Origin: Gracilaria domingensis
Taxonomy: Eukaryota > Rhodophyta > Florideophyceae > Gracilariales > Gracilariaceae
Direction: 5' to 3'
Assembly: GCA_022539475.1 (NCBI GenBank)
Contig: VCMS01000354.1
Location: 1-54,939, forward strand
DNA length: 54,939 nucleotides
In this document: positions 45,697 to 54,939 of the stretch, piece after piece
Position numbering within the stretch: the stretch's first letter is position 1
Layout of the letters: each line of letters starts with the position of its first letter
Position numbers and translations under genes: made by a program
Notes under the pieces: model-generated
Told to the model about the DNA's origin: nothing
The model's database searches: none
What the model saw: the letters and a program-made list of their open reading frames with translations, nothing else

Positions 45697-47549
45697 AGGC
45701 CTTCCCCAACTGTCCGAAGACGGAAGGCCTTCCAGAACCAAGTGGTGCAAGTATGGACAATTACCCATTGGTTACAGGGGAGGAGAGCTTCATGGACGGC
45801 ACCGAACCGATATGCTTTCTCAAGCATAGTAACTATAAGGTAAACGTCACCCTCGGGTTTACTTCTAACCACTTGGTACCATGCGTCACTGTCCTGGACA
45901 CCGGGGCAGGACCTAATCTGGTGAATGCCAAACTATTAACTAACAGACAACTTAATAAGCTTCAGCCATGTACATTAACTAACCCACTGGTTGACGCCAA
46001 CAACAGACCACTAACCGTCATGGGAGCGCTTACCATAATGGTATTGATTGACACCATGAGGGTCCGAGTTCGCTTCATAGTCGTGAACCAACTGGCAACA
46101 GACTGTATCCTCGGCACAACTTTTATAGACCAGTATGTCAGGGCAATTTTTCCACGTTCTAAGACAGTTCTGTTCCATAATGGCCCCCGGATCGCCATTA
46201 TTGGTAACCACAAGGGTGCCTCTACGAAAGAGAACCGCACTCAACACCAACCGGTCCCGGAAAACACACTCTCCAACAAGGTGCGATTGGCAAAGGCGGT
46301 AACAATACCGCCTATGAACCACTTGGTAGTGAAGGTCACATGCCAACAACCTGGCCTGTTATCCATTCAGAACCATTCACGGTTGGCCGAACGACACATG
46401 ACCTTAATGGCGAATGGTATAGTCGACAACATACCGACAAAACCGTTTCAGGTCTACCTCAGTAACTTCAGCAACCGCCCGGTCAAGTTGCCAAAACACA
46501 CCGTAATTGTTCTTGCCTTACCGGCTCCCCGTACGATCTTTACGATTACACCACAATGGTCCCACGAGGTCGTGGATGCTAAGGAAGGGGGGGGCAGTGT
46601 CAATTCGTTGAATTCGTCGCGAACAGACTATATGGTGCAGCGACTAGCTGAGCGAGAAGACCAGAAACTGGAGCTCGACCCAGTGACCAATTGGAAGACG
46701 GAGGTGAATATAGGACTTGAAGGGGAAGAGCTCAGAGCTCGGATCCTTGGACTCCTGGAGCCATTCAGTACCATGTGGTCGGGTAAGCTGGGAGCCATTA
46801 AGGCCACCCAGCACAGGAGTGACCTCAAACCGGACTCCCGTCCCATCCACCAACAGCCATACCGCGCGGGACATAAGACCCGTGAGGTAGAGCTGGAGGA
46901 GGTAGAGCGGATGCTCCGCGAGGGGGTTATAGAACCGGCAAACTCGGAATGGGCTAGCCCTGTAGTGCTAGTCCAAAAACGAGGAGAGACCCGTATGAGG
47001 TTCTGTATTGACTACAGAAAACTTAATGCCGTAACGGTAAGGGACTCGTACCCCATCCCGAGGATGGATGAATGCATCGACTCCCTAGGAGATGCGAACA
47101 TCTTTACCACACTGGACGCCAACTGCGGGTATTGGCAGATCGAAATACCAGAGGGTGACCGTGATAAGACTGCGTTTACATGCCACGCAGGCCTGTATCG
47201 CTTCTTACGCATGCCGTTTGGTTTAAGAAACGCCCCCGCTACCTTCCAAAGGGCGTTAGACATTATACTGTCTAAAGTGAAGTGGACAACCGCATTGATA
47301 TACATAGATGACGTAGTCATCTACTCGAGGTCCATAGAGGAGCACTTCTCGCACGTCCAAGTGGTACTGCAGTTGCTACAAGAGGCAGGCGTGACCCTCA
47401 AACTACGAAAGTGTATGTTCTTCAACCAAGAGGTAGAGTACCTAGGGCATACAATAAGCCCCGGGAAACTCGAAGTGACCAAACGGAATATCCGAGCGGT
47501 ACAGGAAGCGAAGCTCCTACGTCGCAGACGGACATACGATCCTTTATAG
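45697..47549 (+). pseudogene. Gypsy protease and reverse transcriptase
   Basis: This part of pol is in the -1 frame relative to the zinc-knuckle ORF; the frame is open from 45333. The aspartic protease has VLDTGAG at 45891-45908. RT shows LDANCGYWQI near 47115 and the catalytic YIDD at 47301-47312. A one-base loss near 47513 puts the remaining RT thumb and RNase H in another frame, giving a false stop at 47549. AAGGAAGGGGGGGG at 46582-46595 lies inside. Confidence 0.88.
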
Positions 47550-48982
47550 GTCTATGCAACGTCTACCGGCGGTTCATCAAGGGTTTTGCAAAGATAGCCG
47601 CACCCCTGAACCGGAGGTTGCAGAAGGGGCAGCCCACACACTTTGACCACCTGGAAGAGGACGAGGTAGAGGCGTTCTATACATTGAAAGCAGCGCTTCT
47701 CTCCCCACCGGTACTGGCATTGCCCAAAACGGGACTCCCGTATACACTGGACACGGATGCGTCGGACGCCCAAATAGGTTGCTGCCTAATGCAGGAACAG
47801 GAGGACGGCAAGCTCGCACCAATTGGGTATTGGAGTAGAGCTCTTAACCAAGCGGAGCAGAACTACACCGTAACGGAGAAGGAATGCCTAGCGGTTGTTT
47901 GGAGCATGCTCATGCTACGTCCCTACCTATATGGTGTGCGCTTCACGCTCCGAACGGATCACGACTCCTTGAGGTGGATATTAGGCTTGGCGGACGCATC
48001 GGGTCGTCTGGCCCGATGGCGTCTGAGACTCTCGGAGTTTGAGTACGATGTGCAGTACCGCCCCGGGGTCAAGCACCGAGTGGCGGATGCATTTTCCCGG
48101 TTGAATACCGAAGGATTGGACATTGACCCAGTGGACGACGACATCCCATGCTTTACTATAGAACCAGCTAACCACGAGGTCAATGAAGTTCTGAAGGGAT
48201 ACTGGCATGATGAAAGTACGTACCAAGTGGTAGTGGAGACCCTCCTTCCTGTGGAGGAAGGGGAACACGCTCCAATCACCCGTGAGGAATTCTTACGCGA
48301 ACAATCGACCGATAGGTTGTGCAAAACGCTCGCTGACGTACTTGGAAGGAAGGATTCTCATTTCGACGTCGACCACAATGGGTACCTCATCAGACGCTCA
48401 CCTTTAGACGGAGCTCTCCAGAAGGTCGTACCTGAGTCATTAAGACAAAGGGTGTTATATCTGTCACACAATCCACGGCTTTCGGGACACCCTGGAGCCA
48501 CGCGGTTGTACTATACCCTTCGGAGGCAATTCTACTGGCCGCATATGGCTAACGATGTATATACCTATGTGGCGCAATGCAATTCGTGCATTAAGACCCG
48601 AGGTGGTGTGGCGAAGCACAGGAAGTACCTAAAGCTATTCCCGGCGGCGGGGCCCCTGGAATTCGTAGCAATCGACATACTGGGGCCCCTGCCCAAGACC
48701 TCAGAGGGTTATCGCTTTGTAGTAGTCATAACCGACAGGTTCACAAAGCTCACCAGAGCCATACCTCTGAAGAACCAAACGGCAACGACACTAGCGACAG
48801 CCTTCCTGGAGAATTGGGTCTACCCGTACGGTGCTCCCATGTACCTACTGACCGATAACGGTTCGAACCTAGCTTCTAAGTTCTTCGAGGCGGTTTGTAC
48901 AATGCTAGGGGTCAGCACTACTTTACCACGGCCTATCATCCTCAAACAAACGGCCAAGTGGAACGCTTCAATAAGACCCTAG
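47513..48982 (+). pseudogene. Gypsy RNase H and integrase N-terminal/core part
   Basis: After the shift at about 47513 the frame reads RT connection, RNase H (TDASDAQIG, TEKECLAVVW, TDHDSLRW) and integrase. The integrase zinc site has HNPRLSGHPG and CNSC (about 48468-48600). The first two catalytic acids lie in AIDILGPL and LLTDNGSN. A second one-base change near 48916 breaks the core before its third acid. Confidence 0.88.
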
Positions 48983-49449
48983 TGGCACGCCTACGGCACT
49001 ATGTCGAAGAGCACCAAACCACATGGTCGGAGTATGTCCAACCATTGACATATGCGTACAACCTCCAGGTCCACAGGGTCACTCAAACAACCCCATTCGA
49101 CCTGGTACTTTCGCGAACACCACATGGTATTATCGTCCAGCCCGGACCTGACCGCTCGGAAGCGGCCGGGACACTCACACCGGCGAAGGTCAAGAGAGAC
49201 ATACTCCAGAAGTTACGCGCCGCTTTGGCTGCTGCCAAAGTTAAGATGACAGCAGCCCAAGAACGATATAAAGCGGACTATGACCGAACGGTGAGCAAAG
49301 TGACCAAAGTGGTAGCAGGAGACATGGTCTTCCTTGACGTGCCACCAAAAGGTAAGCGACTAACCCCAGCGGAGATGGAAGAGGACATCCGCCTTGAGGA
49401 GGATATCAATTCTAAACTACTACCCAAGTCACGGGACCATACAAGGTGA
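48916..49449 (+). pseudogene. Gypsy integrase core end and C-terminal domain
   Basis: This contains the third catalytic acid (HPQTNGQVERFNKT) and the integrase C-terminal region with KVVAGDMVFLDV. Another shift near 49434 gives a stop at 49449. The next frame carries on with GPYKVIRSDEHTATV, a normal integrase tail, to about 49620. Confidence 0.85.
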
Positions 49450-49754
49450 TTCGCTCCGACGAGCATACCGCTACGGTCATAATGGAAGGTTTGGAGAACA
49501 CGGTCTCCATCGACAGGATTGTCAAGGCCGCACAACCGACGACAGCGAATGCACAACCAATATGTGAGCCAACGCAGCAGGAAGCGGAGAGGGAGCAAAC
49601 GTCTCCCATACCCCCTCTATGATGAGTCAGCCGAGCGGTCAACCTTCCACCAGAGCCGTAACGGCTGACCCCACGACCCAAGCGCACAGGAGATCGAGCC
49701 TCGGCAAGACCAACGGGTCACACCACCACGGGGAGCCACGCACCCCATGACCAA

Positions 49755-50021
49755 ATGGAAGAGTCACACCCTCAAGTAGACACTCAGGAGTGCGCTATTG
49801 ACACCATTGTAGGTCACGAACACACCACAAAGGGTATGCGCTACCGGGTGAGATGGTATGGATGGTCGCCCGAGCACGACTCTATGGAACACCTGGTCAT
49901 ATCCCTAACAACTTCATCATCCGATACTGGCGCAAACAAGGGCGAACGCCCCCACCAACTGGTATTGCTTCGCGTGGTACGCGTCGCTAAGGAAAGGGGG
50001 GGGGTTTATCGAAGCCGTTGA
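49755..50021 (+). pseudogene. Chromodomain-like C-terminus of Gypsy integrase
   Basis: The frame reads DTIVGHEHTTKGMRYRVRW followed by YGWSPEHDSMEHL, which fits the strands and WxG(W/Y) turn of a chromodomain. After a shift near 49897 the helix continues as IPNNFIIRYW. Chromoviral integrases use such domains for chromatin targeting. The match is by pattern only. Confidence 0.65.
49989..50004 (+). other. Internal polypurine tract
   Basis: AAGGAAAGGGGGGGGG follows directly after pol, 3.75 kb before the 3' LTR. A near twin lies at 46582-46595. It could be an ancestral or secondary plus-strand primer site. Confidence 0.5.
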
Positions 50022-50140
50022 ACGCCACGCTACACGAAAAGCTAACTAACTAACCTAACAGGAAAACAAAAGAAGATCAGAGAACACAGTGCAGACACTT
50101 TATTAGTCGAGAAGAATCACGAGAGGAACCACGAGGTGAC

Positions 50141-52450
50141 TTAGGAGGCCTTGGAGGACCCACGGCCACGTCCGCGTCCACGACTGGTTCCACGACCGCG
50201 ACCAGTCCACGGGAGGTCCGCGAGATGAAGCGGAACTCCACGACCAGAGGACACCGACATAGGTCCGGCGGAGCTTCCGCCCCGCCGCTAGCGCGCTCGG
50301 TGGCGCACCACACTTGGTAAGGGAGCAGAAGTACAGCAGGTCCGCAGGGGTACCGCTGCTGACTACCGGCATGGTATTCGCAGGACCAGTGGGTGGATGG
50401 AAGGAAGGCGGTAAGCTAGACGGAGGGATGCCACCAGAGGTCGGAGGAGCAAGACACTAGACGGCCCTGCACCGGGGGTCAGACCAGTAGGCGGCCTAGG
50501 AGCACCGGACGTCGGGGAAGCGGAGCCGAACGGAAACCAGTTGAGAAACCACTTGGTGCTCCTGTCCAGTACTTGCTGGAAGAAGAGGAACGTTGTGAGG
50601 ACAAGGTGAGTATGGAAAGGTGCCGCAGGATCACACAGGAGGTCCACCAGGGAGTTGATACGTACCAAGGCCACCAAAGCCTACATTGGGGTCGCAGGTT
50701 GCTGTGACGCAGGAGCGTACGGGTTGAAACTTTCCACAGGGGGTCGATGTAACGGCGCGTGGCTTCCACAAGGTTGCTCAACTGACCAACATAGGCTGTC
50801 ACCTCACGGTGAGATTGCGCTGGAAGTAGTCGCGGAATGTCGAGCTCAGAAGTGCGCGCTCGTGGTGAGCAACCACGGGGAGCAAGTTGGTAAGAGTATC
50901 CACGCGGTGAGGATGTCATTGGGACAGGACGGTTGAAGTGCACCATCGAGGCGTGGTTGAGACCAGCCAGAGCGCTCCGTATCGCGCCACTATCACACCA
51001 GGGGGCACGGATTCACCGAAGCGACTGGAAACCAACCGAAGAGGCCCTGGGCAGCCGTCGGGAGGGTGAGCACCGCCTGAGGGTTCGCCGGACCACTTGG
51101 AACAGGCGCAGCCACGCTGGTCGGAGGAGTAGCCTGTACAGGTGCGACGGAGGCAATGCGGGGACTCATAGTTCTCGGCAGCCACCATCACGGTATCGTC
51201 ATTACAAATGGGTCTTCGCCAGCCATGTGCTGCTGTTGGAGAGGCACGATGCTATGAACTCCGGGTCGTAGACATCCAACCCTGTTCAGGCCCCAATTGT
51301 GGTTATTACCGCAGTGAGGTAGCCATCCAACTGCTGCGCAGTATATTTGGTGCCCTCCACGATGTTGGAGAGCCCATGGCACGAATGTCGCCGACCACAT
51401 CGTTGGGAATATTGAAGATACGACAACTGGTTGAGTTCCGCTGATCCGACAGACTTGTCAGGGCAGCGCGTGTCCAAGTCACACTTCCACGGAAGCTGAA
51501 GGGCGAGGATAGCCACCATGAGGCCACTCGCTGCGCGCGACCGACCAAACGGCATATGCGTTGTTCCTCTCGAGGGAGATGCTACTACAAAGTACGCAAG
51601 GACGGCGGGATCGGCACTTCAGCCACTGACATACTTCATAGTGGTCCACCAAGAGGGTCGATTGACATACCATGTCCGGCGGTTGTGGTCGCTCTGCGAC
51701 AATACTCAACGTTGTGGAACAGGAACATGGTCCGCGTACGGTTGTTACGGTGACGAACACGGCTCTCAGCATCGCATCGGTCGCCCACCTCCCACGGTCA
51801 GTCCAATAATTGGTATCTAAAGGGCGCTCAAACGCGACGTACTCCAGATCGACCTCGATGTGCGTAGCAGGTTCGTCAAGCGGTGAAGGATATCTACCAA
51901 ACGGCGGAAGTAGTGGACTCCCATCGCAGCGGATGAAGGGAGATCCGATGGTACGGCCACGGGGATGTAGTATAGGAACTTCGTGTGTCGCTGCCGCGCA
52001 TGGAAACACTGTTGTCGACGAACGGCTCTGTTTCTCGCCCTTGCGTGGTGGAGGAGGTGCATAGGCACGCTCCAACCGGCGACAATCCAACGGGCAATTG
52101 CGGTATACTGCGTGAGACCCATGTGGCGGAACCGCAAGGGACAGAGTGAGGAACTGATGTGGAAAGGCCAGTTCCCCAGAGCGACCAATTCGGCGGAGAT
52201 ATCGGCAAAGCGTGCACCATAGTGGGCATGCGGCTGCTCGTGCGTCCTATAAGGTCATGAGGATTCAGCTGTTGAGCCTCCACCGTACCGGCCACCGCAA
52301 GAGGGTTAACGTTGCTCGGACCCGCGGCGGCTGCGTAGGGATCATACCCAGCGCGACCGTAAGGGTCTTGACGAGAAGCGTACTCGACCGCGTGTTAGGC
52401 TTGAAGATGCCACTCGCGGCCGCGCGCTACCCAGGGGTCTTGCCAGACAT
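50141..52450 (-). pseudogene. Decayed antisense gene in the Gypsy 3' region, function unknown
   Basis: I do not recognise this protein. On the minus strand an ATG at 52450 (MSGKTPG, then TAG) lies ~80 bp downstream of a TATA box. Low-stop frames follow, linked by shifts: 52400-52190 (VEYASRQDPYGRAGYDPY), 52090-51479 (HIEVDLEYVAFERPLDTNYW), 51555-51286 (VEGTKYTAQQLDGYLTAV), 50946-50479 and 50677-50363. The end is a GRGRGTSRGRGRGRG tail with a stop at 50143-50141. The length is about 770 codons. RG-rich tails are typical of RNA-binding proteins. Antisense extra ORFs between pol and the 3' LTR are known in some plant Gypsy elements. Whether this is one gene is inference. Confidence 0.45.
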
Positions 52451-52526
52451 CTCGACCGGGAGGCAACAGTTTCGCGAACCGAACGGTTGACTCCGCCGAG
52501 GGGGAGACTTCAGAAGCCGAATATCC

Positions 52527-52533
52527 CTTTATA
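52527..52533 (-). promoter_or_regulatory. TATA box for the antisense unit
   Basis: TATAAAG on the minus strand, about 80 bp before the ATG at 52450. It is the left half of a divergent pair with the TATA box at 52795. Confidence 0.45.
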
Positions 52534-52794
52534 GGGTCGAAGTGCGGCTCCTCCAATACAAGTGGTTGGCTCCACGGGAGCCTCGGCGCCGATGGAAAGG
52601 ACCAGGTGTACCGGTCTGGGACGGCAGACAGGGCTGCGAAGAGTCAACCACGTGGTAATTCGATTGAAACGGCGCCGTCTCACCCCGGGGTCACCACAAC
52701 GGGAAGGGCGGCGCGATGCCTCCTCGGCACCGTCTTCACGGCGTTCGAACGTCATCGACCACCCGTTGGGGAAGCGGGTTGATCACCCATGAGG

Positions 52795-52801
52795 TATAAA
52801 A
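52795..52801 (+). promoter_or_regulatory. TATA box for a plus-strand unit
   Basis: TATAAAA 80 bp before an ATG at 52875, facing away from the minus-strand TATA box 262 bp to the left. Together they look like a divergent promoter. Confidence 0.45.
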
Positions 52802-52874
52802 GGCGCGAGTTGGAGCGAGAGCGTGCACGGAGGATACCAACCGAGAGGGGGAACACCACCAATTGGATGACTAG

Positions 52875-53344
52875 ATGAAACCTGAGGGGTCACAGAGAAC
52901 GGGCACGCCGCTCGAGCGAGCTGAAACACCGTGAAATGACCAGGGTGGTGCGCCGGCTGGACGGGTTCCGTGAACCAGGGAGGGTACCACCCAGAGGGAA
53001 CCTAAGGGACGGAAGGAGACCGGGAGGAACCAGGTGGAGGGGCGCTGAACGCCACGCAGTCGGGTAAACCCTCGGCTGGACCTGAATCAAGCTGAACACC
53101 CGATGAGGCAGACATAGGTAGAAGCGCGTCAGCACCGGTACGGTCACGAAGTCTGAAGAGCCACGGGCAGGAGTCTCTCACCCTCGACGCGGCCGCCAAG
53201 GCAACGACCCCAGTGGCGCCCTCACTCAAGCGGAGAGACAGTACGTGTCGGAACCAACGAGGTATCACCTCAGTACGGCACAAGACCAAGTGGCCAACAG
53301 AGAATAGGAGCGACACACGAGGGGGCGGTGTGCCGATCGGTTGA
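52875..53344 (+). pseudogene. Possible decayed plus-strand ORF before the Gypsy 3' LTR
   Basis: It starts MKPEGSQRTGTPLERAETP and has in-frame TGA at 52932-52934 and 52971-52973. It continues in another frame from about 53002, with TGA at 53093-53095 and 53342-53344. All four stops are TGA and could come from CGA by C-to-T change. The composition is polar (Ser, Arg, Lys, Pro, Gly). A third open stretch, 53424-53696, follows (MSDGLLREGPRGEDNHVV). No family is recognised. Confidence 0.35.
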
Positions 53345-53747
53345 CAACTGCGAACCCACGAAGGGAGGCTCGAACAACTGGTAAGCCGGGACTAACCGCC
53401 AGGGGGAGGACGGACAGGGGAAGATGAGTGACGGACTCCTTCGGGAGGGACCAAGAGGCGAAGACAACCACGTGGTACAGGCGCGCGACAAGATCAACCT
53501 GAATGGTCGCGGTTCGCGGTTTCGCGTTCCAATACCACGAGGGACGGAAGGTACGATCGCACCTACCACAGGGGGGTACGGCGCGTGGGTAATGGCGCTG
53601 CAGTGCATGTGGCGAACGCGCCGTGCACGCGCCATCTTCGCGTCATCGCGAGACGCGCCGTGCGCCAGGCGATGCGCGCCGACGACCGTTTGGTGAAAAG
53701 GCGGCAAACGCCGTGGGACCTTCGCAGCCACGGGGCGTGCCTGTCGG

Positions 53748-53760
53748 TAGGAGGGGGGTC
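53748..53760 (+). other. Gypsy 3' polypurine tract
   Basis: TAGGAGGGGGGTC lies directly before the 3' LTR TGTAGTAT. Confidence 0.75.
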
Positions 53761-54321
53761 TGTAGTATAGCTGGCCAGATCAACGGGGGCTCTACAAGAC
53801 CAAGTGGTGACGTCACGGGCTCCGGGCACGTGTGTCTACTGTACCACGTGGGACGCGCAAGCGCAGGCTTGGACAGGACTAATTAGTCTATTCTCGATAA
53901 TTTAGAATTAATAATTACTAGGTAGTGTAGATATGTGGCCGGGGTGGTGCACCACAAATGCACCTCCCGGTGGCCCACGTGGCACTAGGCCGTGAGAGCC
54001 GGAGGGGCGCTCGGGTGTACTAAACCCCCGAGACGCCAACCTCCCACACAATGGTAAAGTCAAGCACCAACTAGGCTGATTTGACACCAGTTCGGTTCTA
54101 CAGTCACCAATTGGTAAGTCTAGTAGTCCTCTAATAGTTTTGCTGACTCGAGGGTTATACGTGCCTGCCGCACACCAGTGCAGGCGTATTTACCACTTGG
54201 TCACGTGCACATAGGCAAGGTGGTGCTGCCGGAATATTAGGTGTCACGCGTTTCAACTCCTCCGCCGGGTCGAGCCCACGCGGGGCTCCCCCTAGCAGCT
54301 CGAACGATCGGCTATACCACA
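53761..54321 (+). repeat. Gypsy 3' LTR
   Basis: It is 561 bp and matches the 5' LTR throughout, but with about a dozen one-base losses, for example GCTGGCC for GCTCGGCC, GGCCGTG for GGCCCGTG and CACAATGG for CACCAAATGG. The losses are more frequent than substitutions. Confidence 0.93.
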
Positions 54322-54792
54322 TGGATACTTGTTCATGATTGCGGTGGTGCTGTGTCGTGGTCGTCTCGTAAAGGAGCGTAGTTGCTCTTGTGAAGTGCGG
54401 ATGCTGAAGTCGTAAGCTTGTGCTCTGGCACCAAGGAGGCGATCTGGTTAGGCGACTTTGGAACGGCATTGGCAGTGTGATTGCATGGAAAGCAGAAGGG
54501 CTGTAAAGCTGCTGGTTGAACCAACTCCATGTATGTTGACACAGGGAGCATTGACCTTGCTCGAAATGATGTGGTGAAAGATGGGAAAAAACAGAGAACA
54601 AAGACCATTGGAGATTCGGTTTTCACTTATCGAGAAGCTCTGCGGCAAGTCGATTTGACTGTTCTAACTGCCCGACGGATTCCATGGTTGCCGACACGCT
54701 GAATACGCCACTTGCGCGAGTGAGCAGAGAGGTTCGCGAGCCTGGTGGATGTGATCCACATAGAAGTTTGAAGTCAGTGGACAAGAGGGGGG
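54322..54792 (+). pseudogene. Copia-1 copy F RNase H end
   Basis: This resumes the RNase H interrupted at 42724, starting at the repeated TGGAT. It is full of one-base indels relative to copies C, D1 and D2. At the position of their shared TAA it reads CGA GAA GCT, so the codon is GAA here. It ends with a purine-rich tract at about 54783-54792. Confidence 0.88.
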
Positions 54793-54939
54793 TGTCGAAT
54801 GTTTGACCCTGTGCTGTCACTGACACAAAAGTGCTGGAGAGCATGGGCTGTTTGGAGGTGTCGTTGAAAGCGCATTGCGCCTCTGCGCTGCGCAAACTCA
54901 CGTGAACCCGGGCTTTGATTGGCTTACTGCAAGTGTCAT
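54793..54939 (+). repeat. Copia-1 3' LTR of copy F, cut by window end
   Basis: It starts TGTCGAATGTTTGACC and follows the U3 sequence of other Copia-1 LTRs with many small indels. The palindrome is damaged (GCGCATTGCGCC). Confidence 0.85.

Larger units (their letters stand above)
42764..54201. repeat. Dispersed palindromic motif ACCAAGTGGT across the Gypsy element
   Basis: The core CCAAGTGG/CCACTTGG occurs 20 times by my reading: 42765, 43163, 43332, 43478, 43618, 43940, 44087, 45178, 45468, 45738, 45869, 46319, 47357, 48223, 48954, 50549, 51093, 53286, 53800 and 54193. Thirteen of these are the full 10-mer. Close variants (CCAAATGG, CCAATTGG, CCACGTGG, CCACATGG, CCAAACGG) add over 20 more. 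Sites lie in LTRs, leader, gag, pol and the 3' region. Confidence 0.8.
42725..54321 (+). mobile_element. Ty3/Gypsy LTR retrotransposon inserted in Copia-1 RNase H
   Basis: This 11.6 kb element has LTRs of 572 and 561 bp and a 5 bp target duplication TGGAT (42720-42724 and 54322-54326). Order: LTR, PBS, gag, CCHC ORF, protease-RT, RNase H-integrase, chromodomain-like tail, then ~3.7 kb without sense pol sequence, polypurine tract and LTR. Pol is broken by several one-base shifts. It inserted after copy F was already in place. Confidence 0.95.

Noticed and set aside
50655..50936. 93-codon plus-strand ORF in the Gypsy 3' region
   Set aside because: It lies opposite the more protein-like minus-strand frames and has no recognisable motif, so I treat it as a shadow.

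Overview
The window is made of LTR retrotransposons from end to end. I found no host gene, rRNA, tRNA, CRISPR array or bacterial feature. It looks like repeat-rich nuclear DNA of a eukaryote. An oomycete is my best guess, from the general look of the Copia and Gypsy polyproteins, but this is inference; no host gene supports it.

Four repeat families appear. Copia-1 (C1) has a ~786 bp LTR (TGTTGGATG...CTATCA) with a TATA box, a primer-binding site (PBS) that matches the anticodon arm of initiator tRNA-Met as in Drosophila copia, a ~1.2 kb leader ending in a (GTT)n tract, and one gag-pol frame of about 1300 codons. Copia-2 (C2) has a related LTR and a diverged pol. LTR-3 and a non-coding LARD-like element share the C1 leader but carry an array of RNA hairpins instead of genes. 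A Gypsy element of 11.6 kb has gag, pol and a chromodomain-like tail.

Layout. 1-4420: C1 copy A (+), broken, running into an LTR shared with the next element. 4421-8337: C1 leader fused to C2 pol, then a C2 LTR. 8338-10907: C1 pol 3' half plus LTR. 10908-28038: C1 array on the minus strand, including a nearly exact 7.27 kb tandem duplication; the 22146-26045 copy keeps an uninterrupted 1299-codon gag-pol. 28039-31328: LTR pieces and a LARD-like element (+). 31329-32946: C2 integrase-RT fragment (-) between C1 LTRs. 32947-34630: C1 LTR and LTR-3. 34631 to the end: C1 copy F (+), interrupted at 35513-39440 by an inverted LARD-like insertion (target-site duplication, TSD, GTGCC) and at 42725-54321 by the Gypsy element (TSD TGGAT).

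Most worth following up: (1) a hairpin array with paired compensatory changes in the LARD-like element, present in two inverted copies; (2) a palindromic motif, ACCAAGTGGT, scattered through the whole Gypsy element in coding and non-coding DNA; (3) a 3.7 kb Gypsy 3' region with a decayed antisense gene and a divergent plus-strand frame, each with a TATA box about 80 bp before its ATG; (4) R-U5 fragments that start at the predicted transcription start and join two leaders, as expected of template switching; (5) LTR tips joined exactly to internal sequence, as in autointegration. Many one-base homopolymer differences, and an error-rich last ~1.2 kb, suggest that some frameshifts are sequencing errors.
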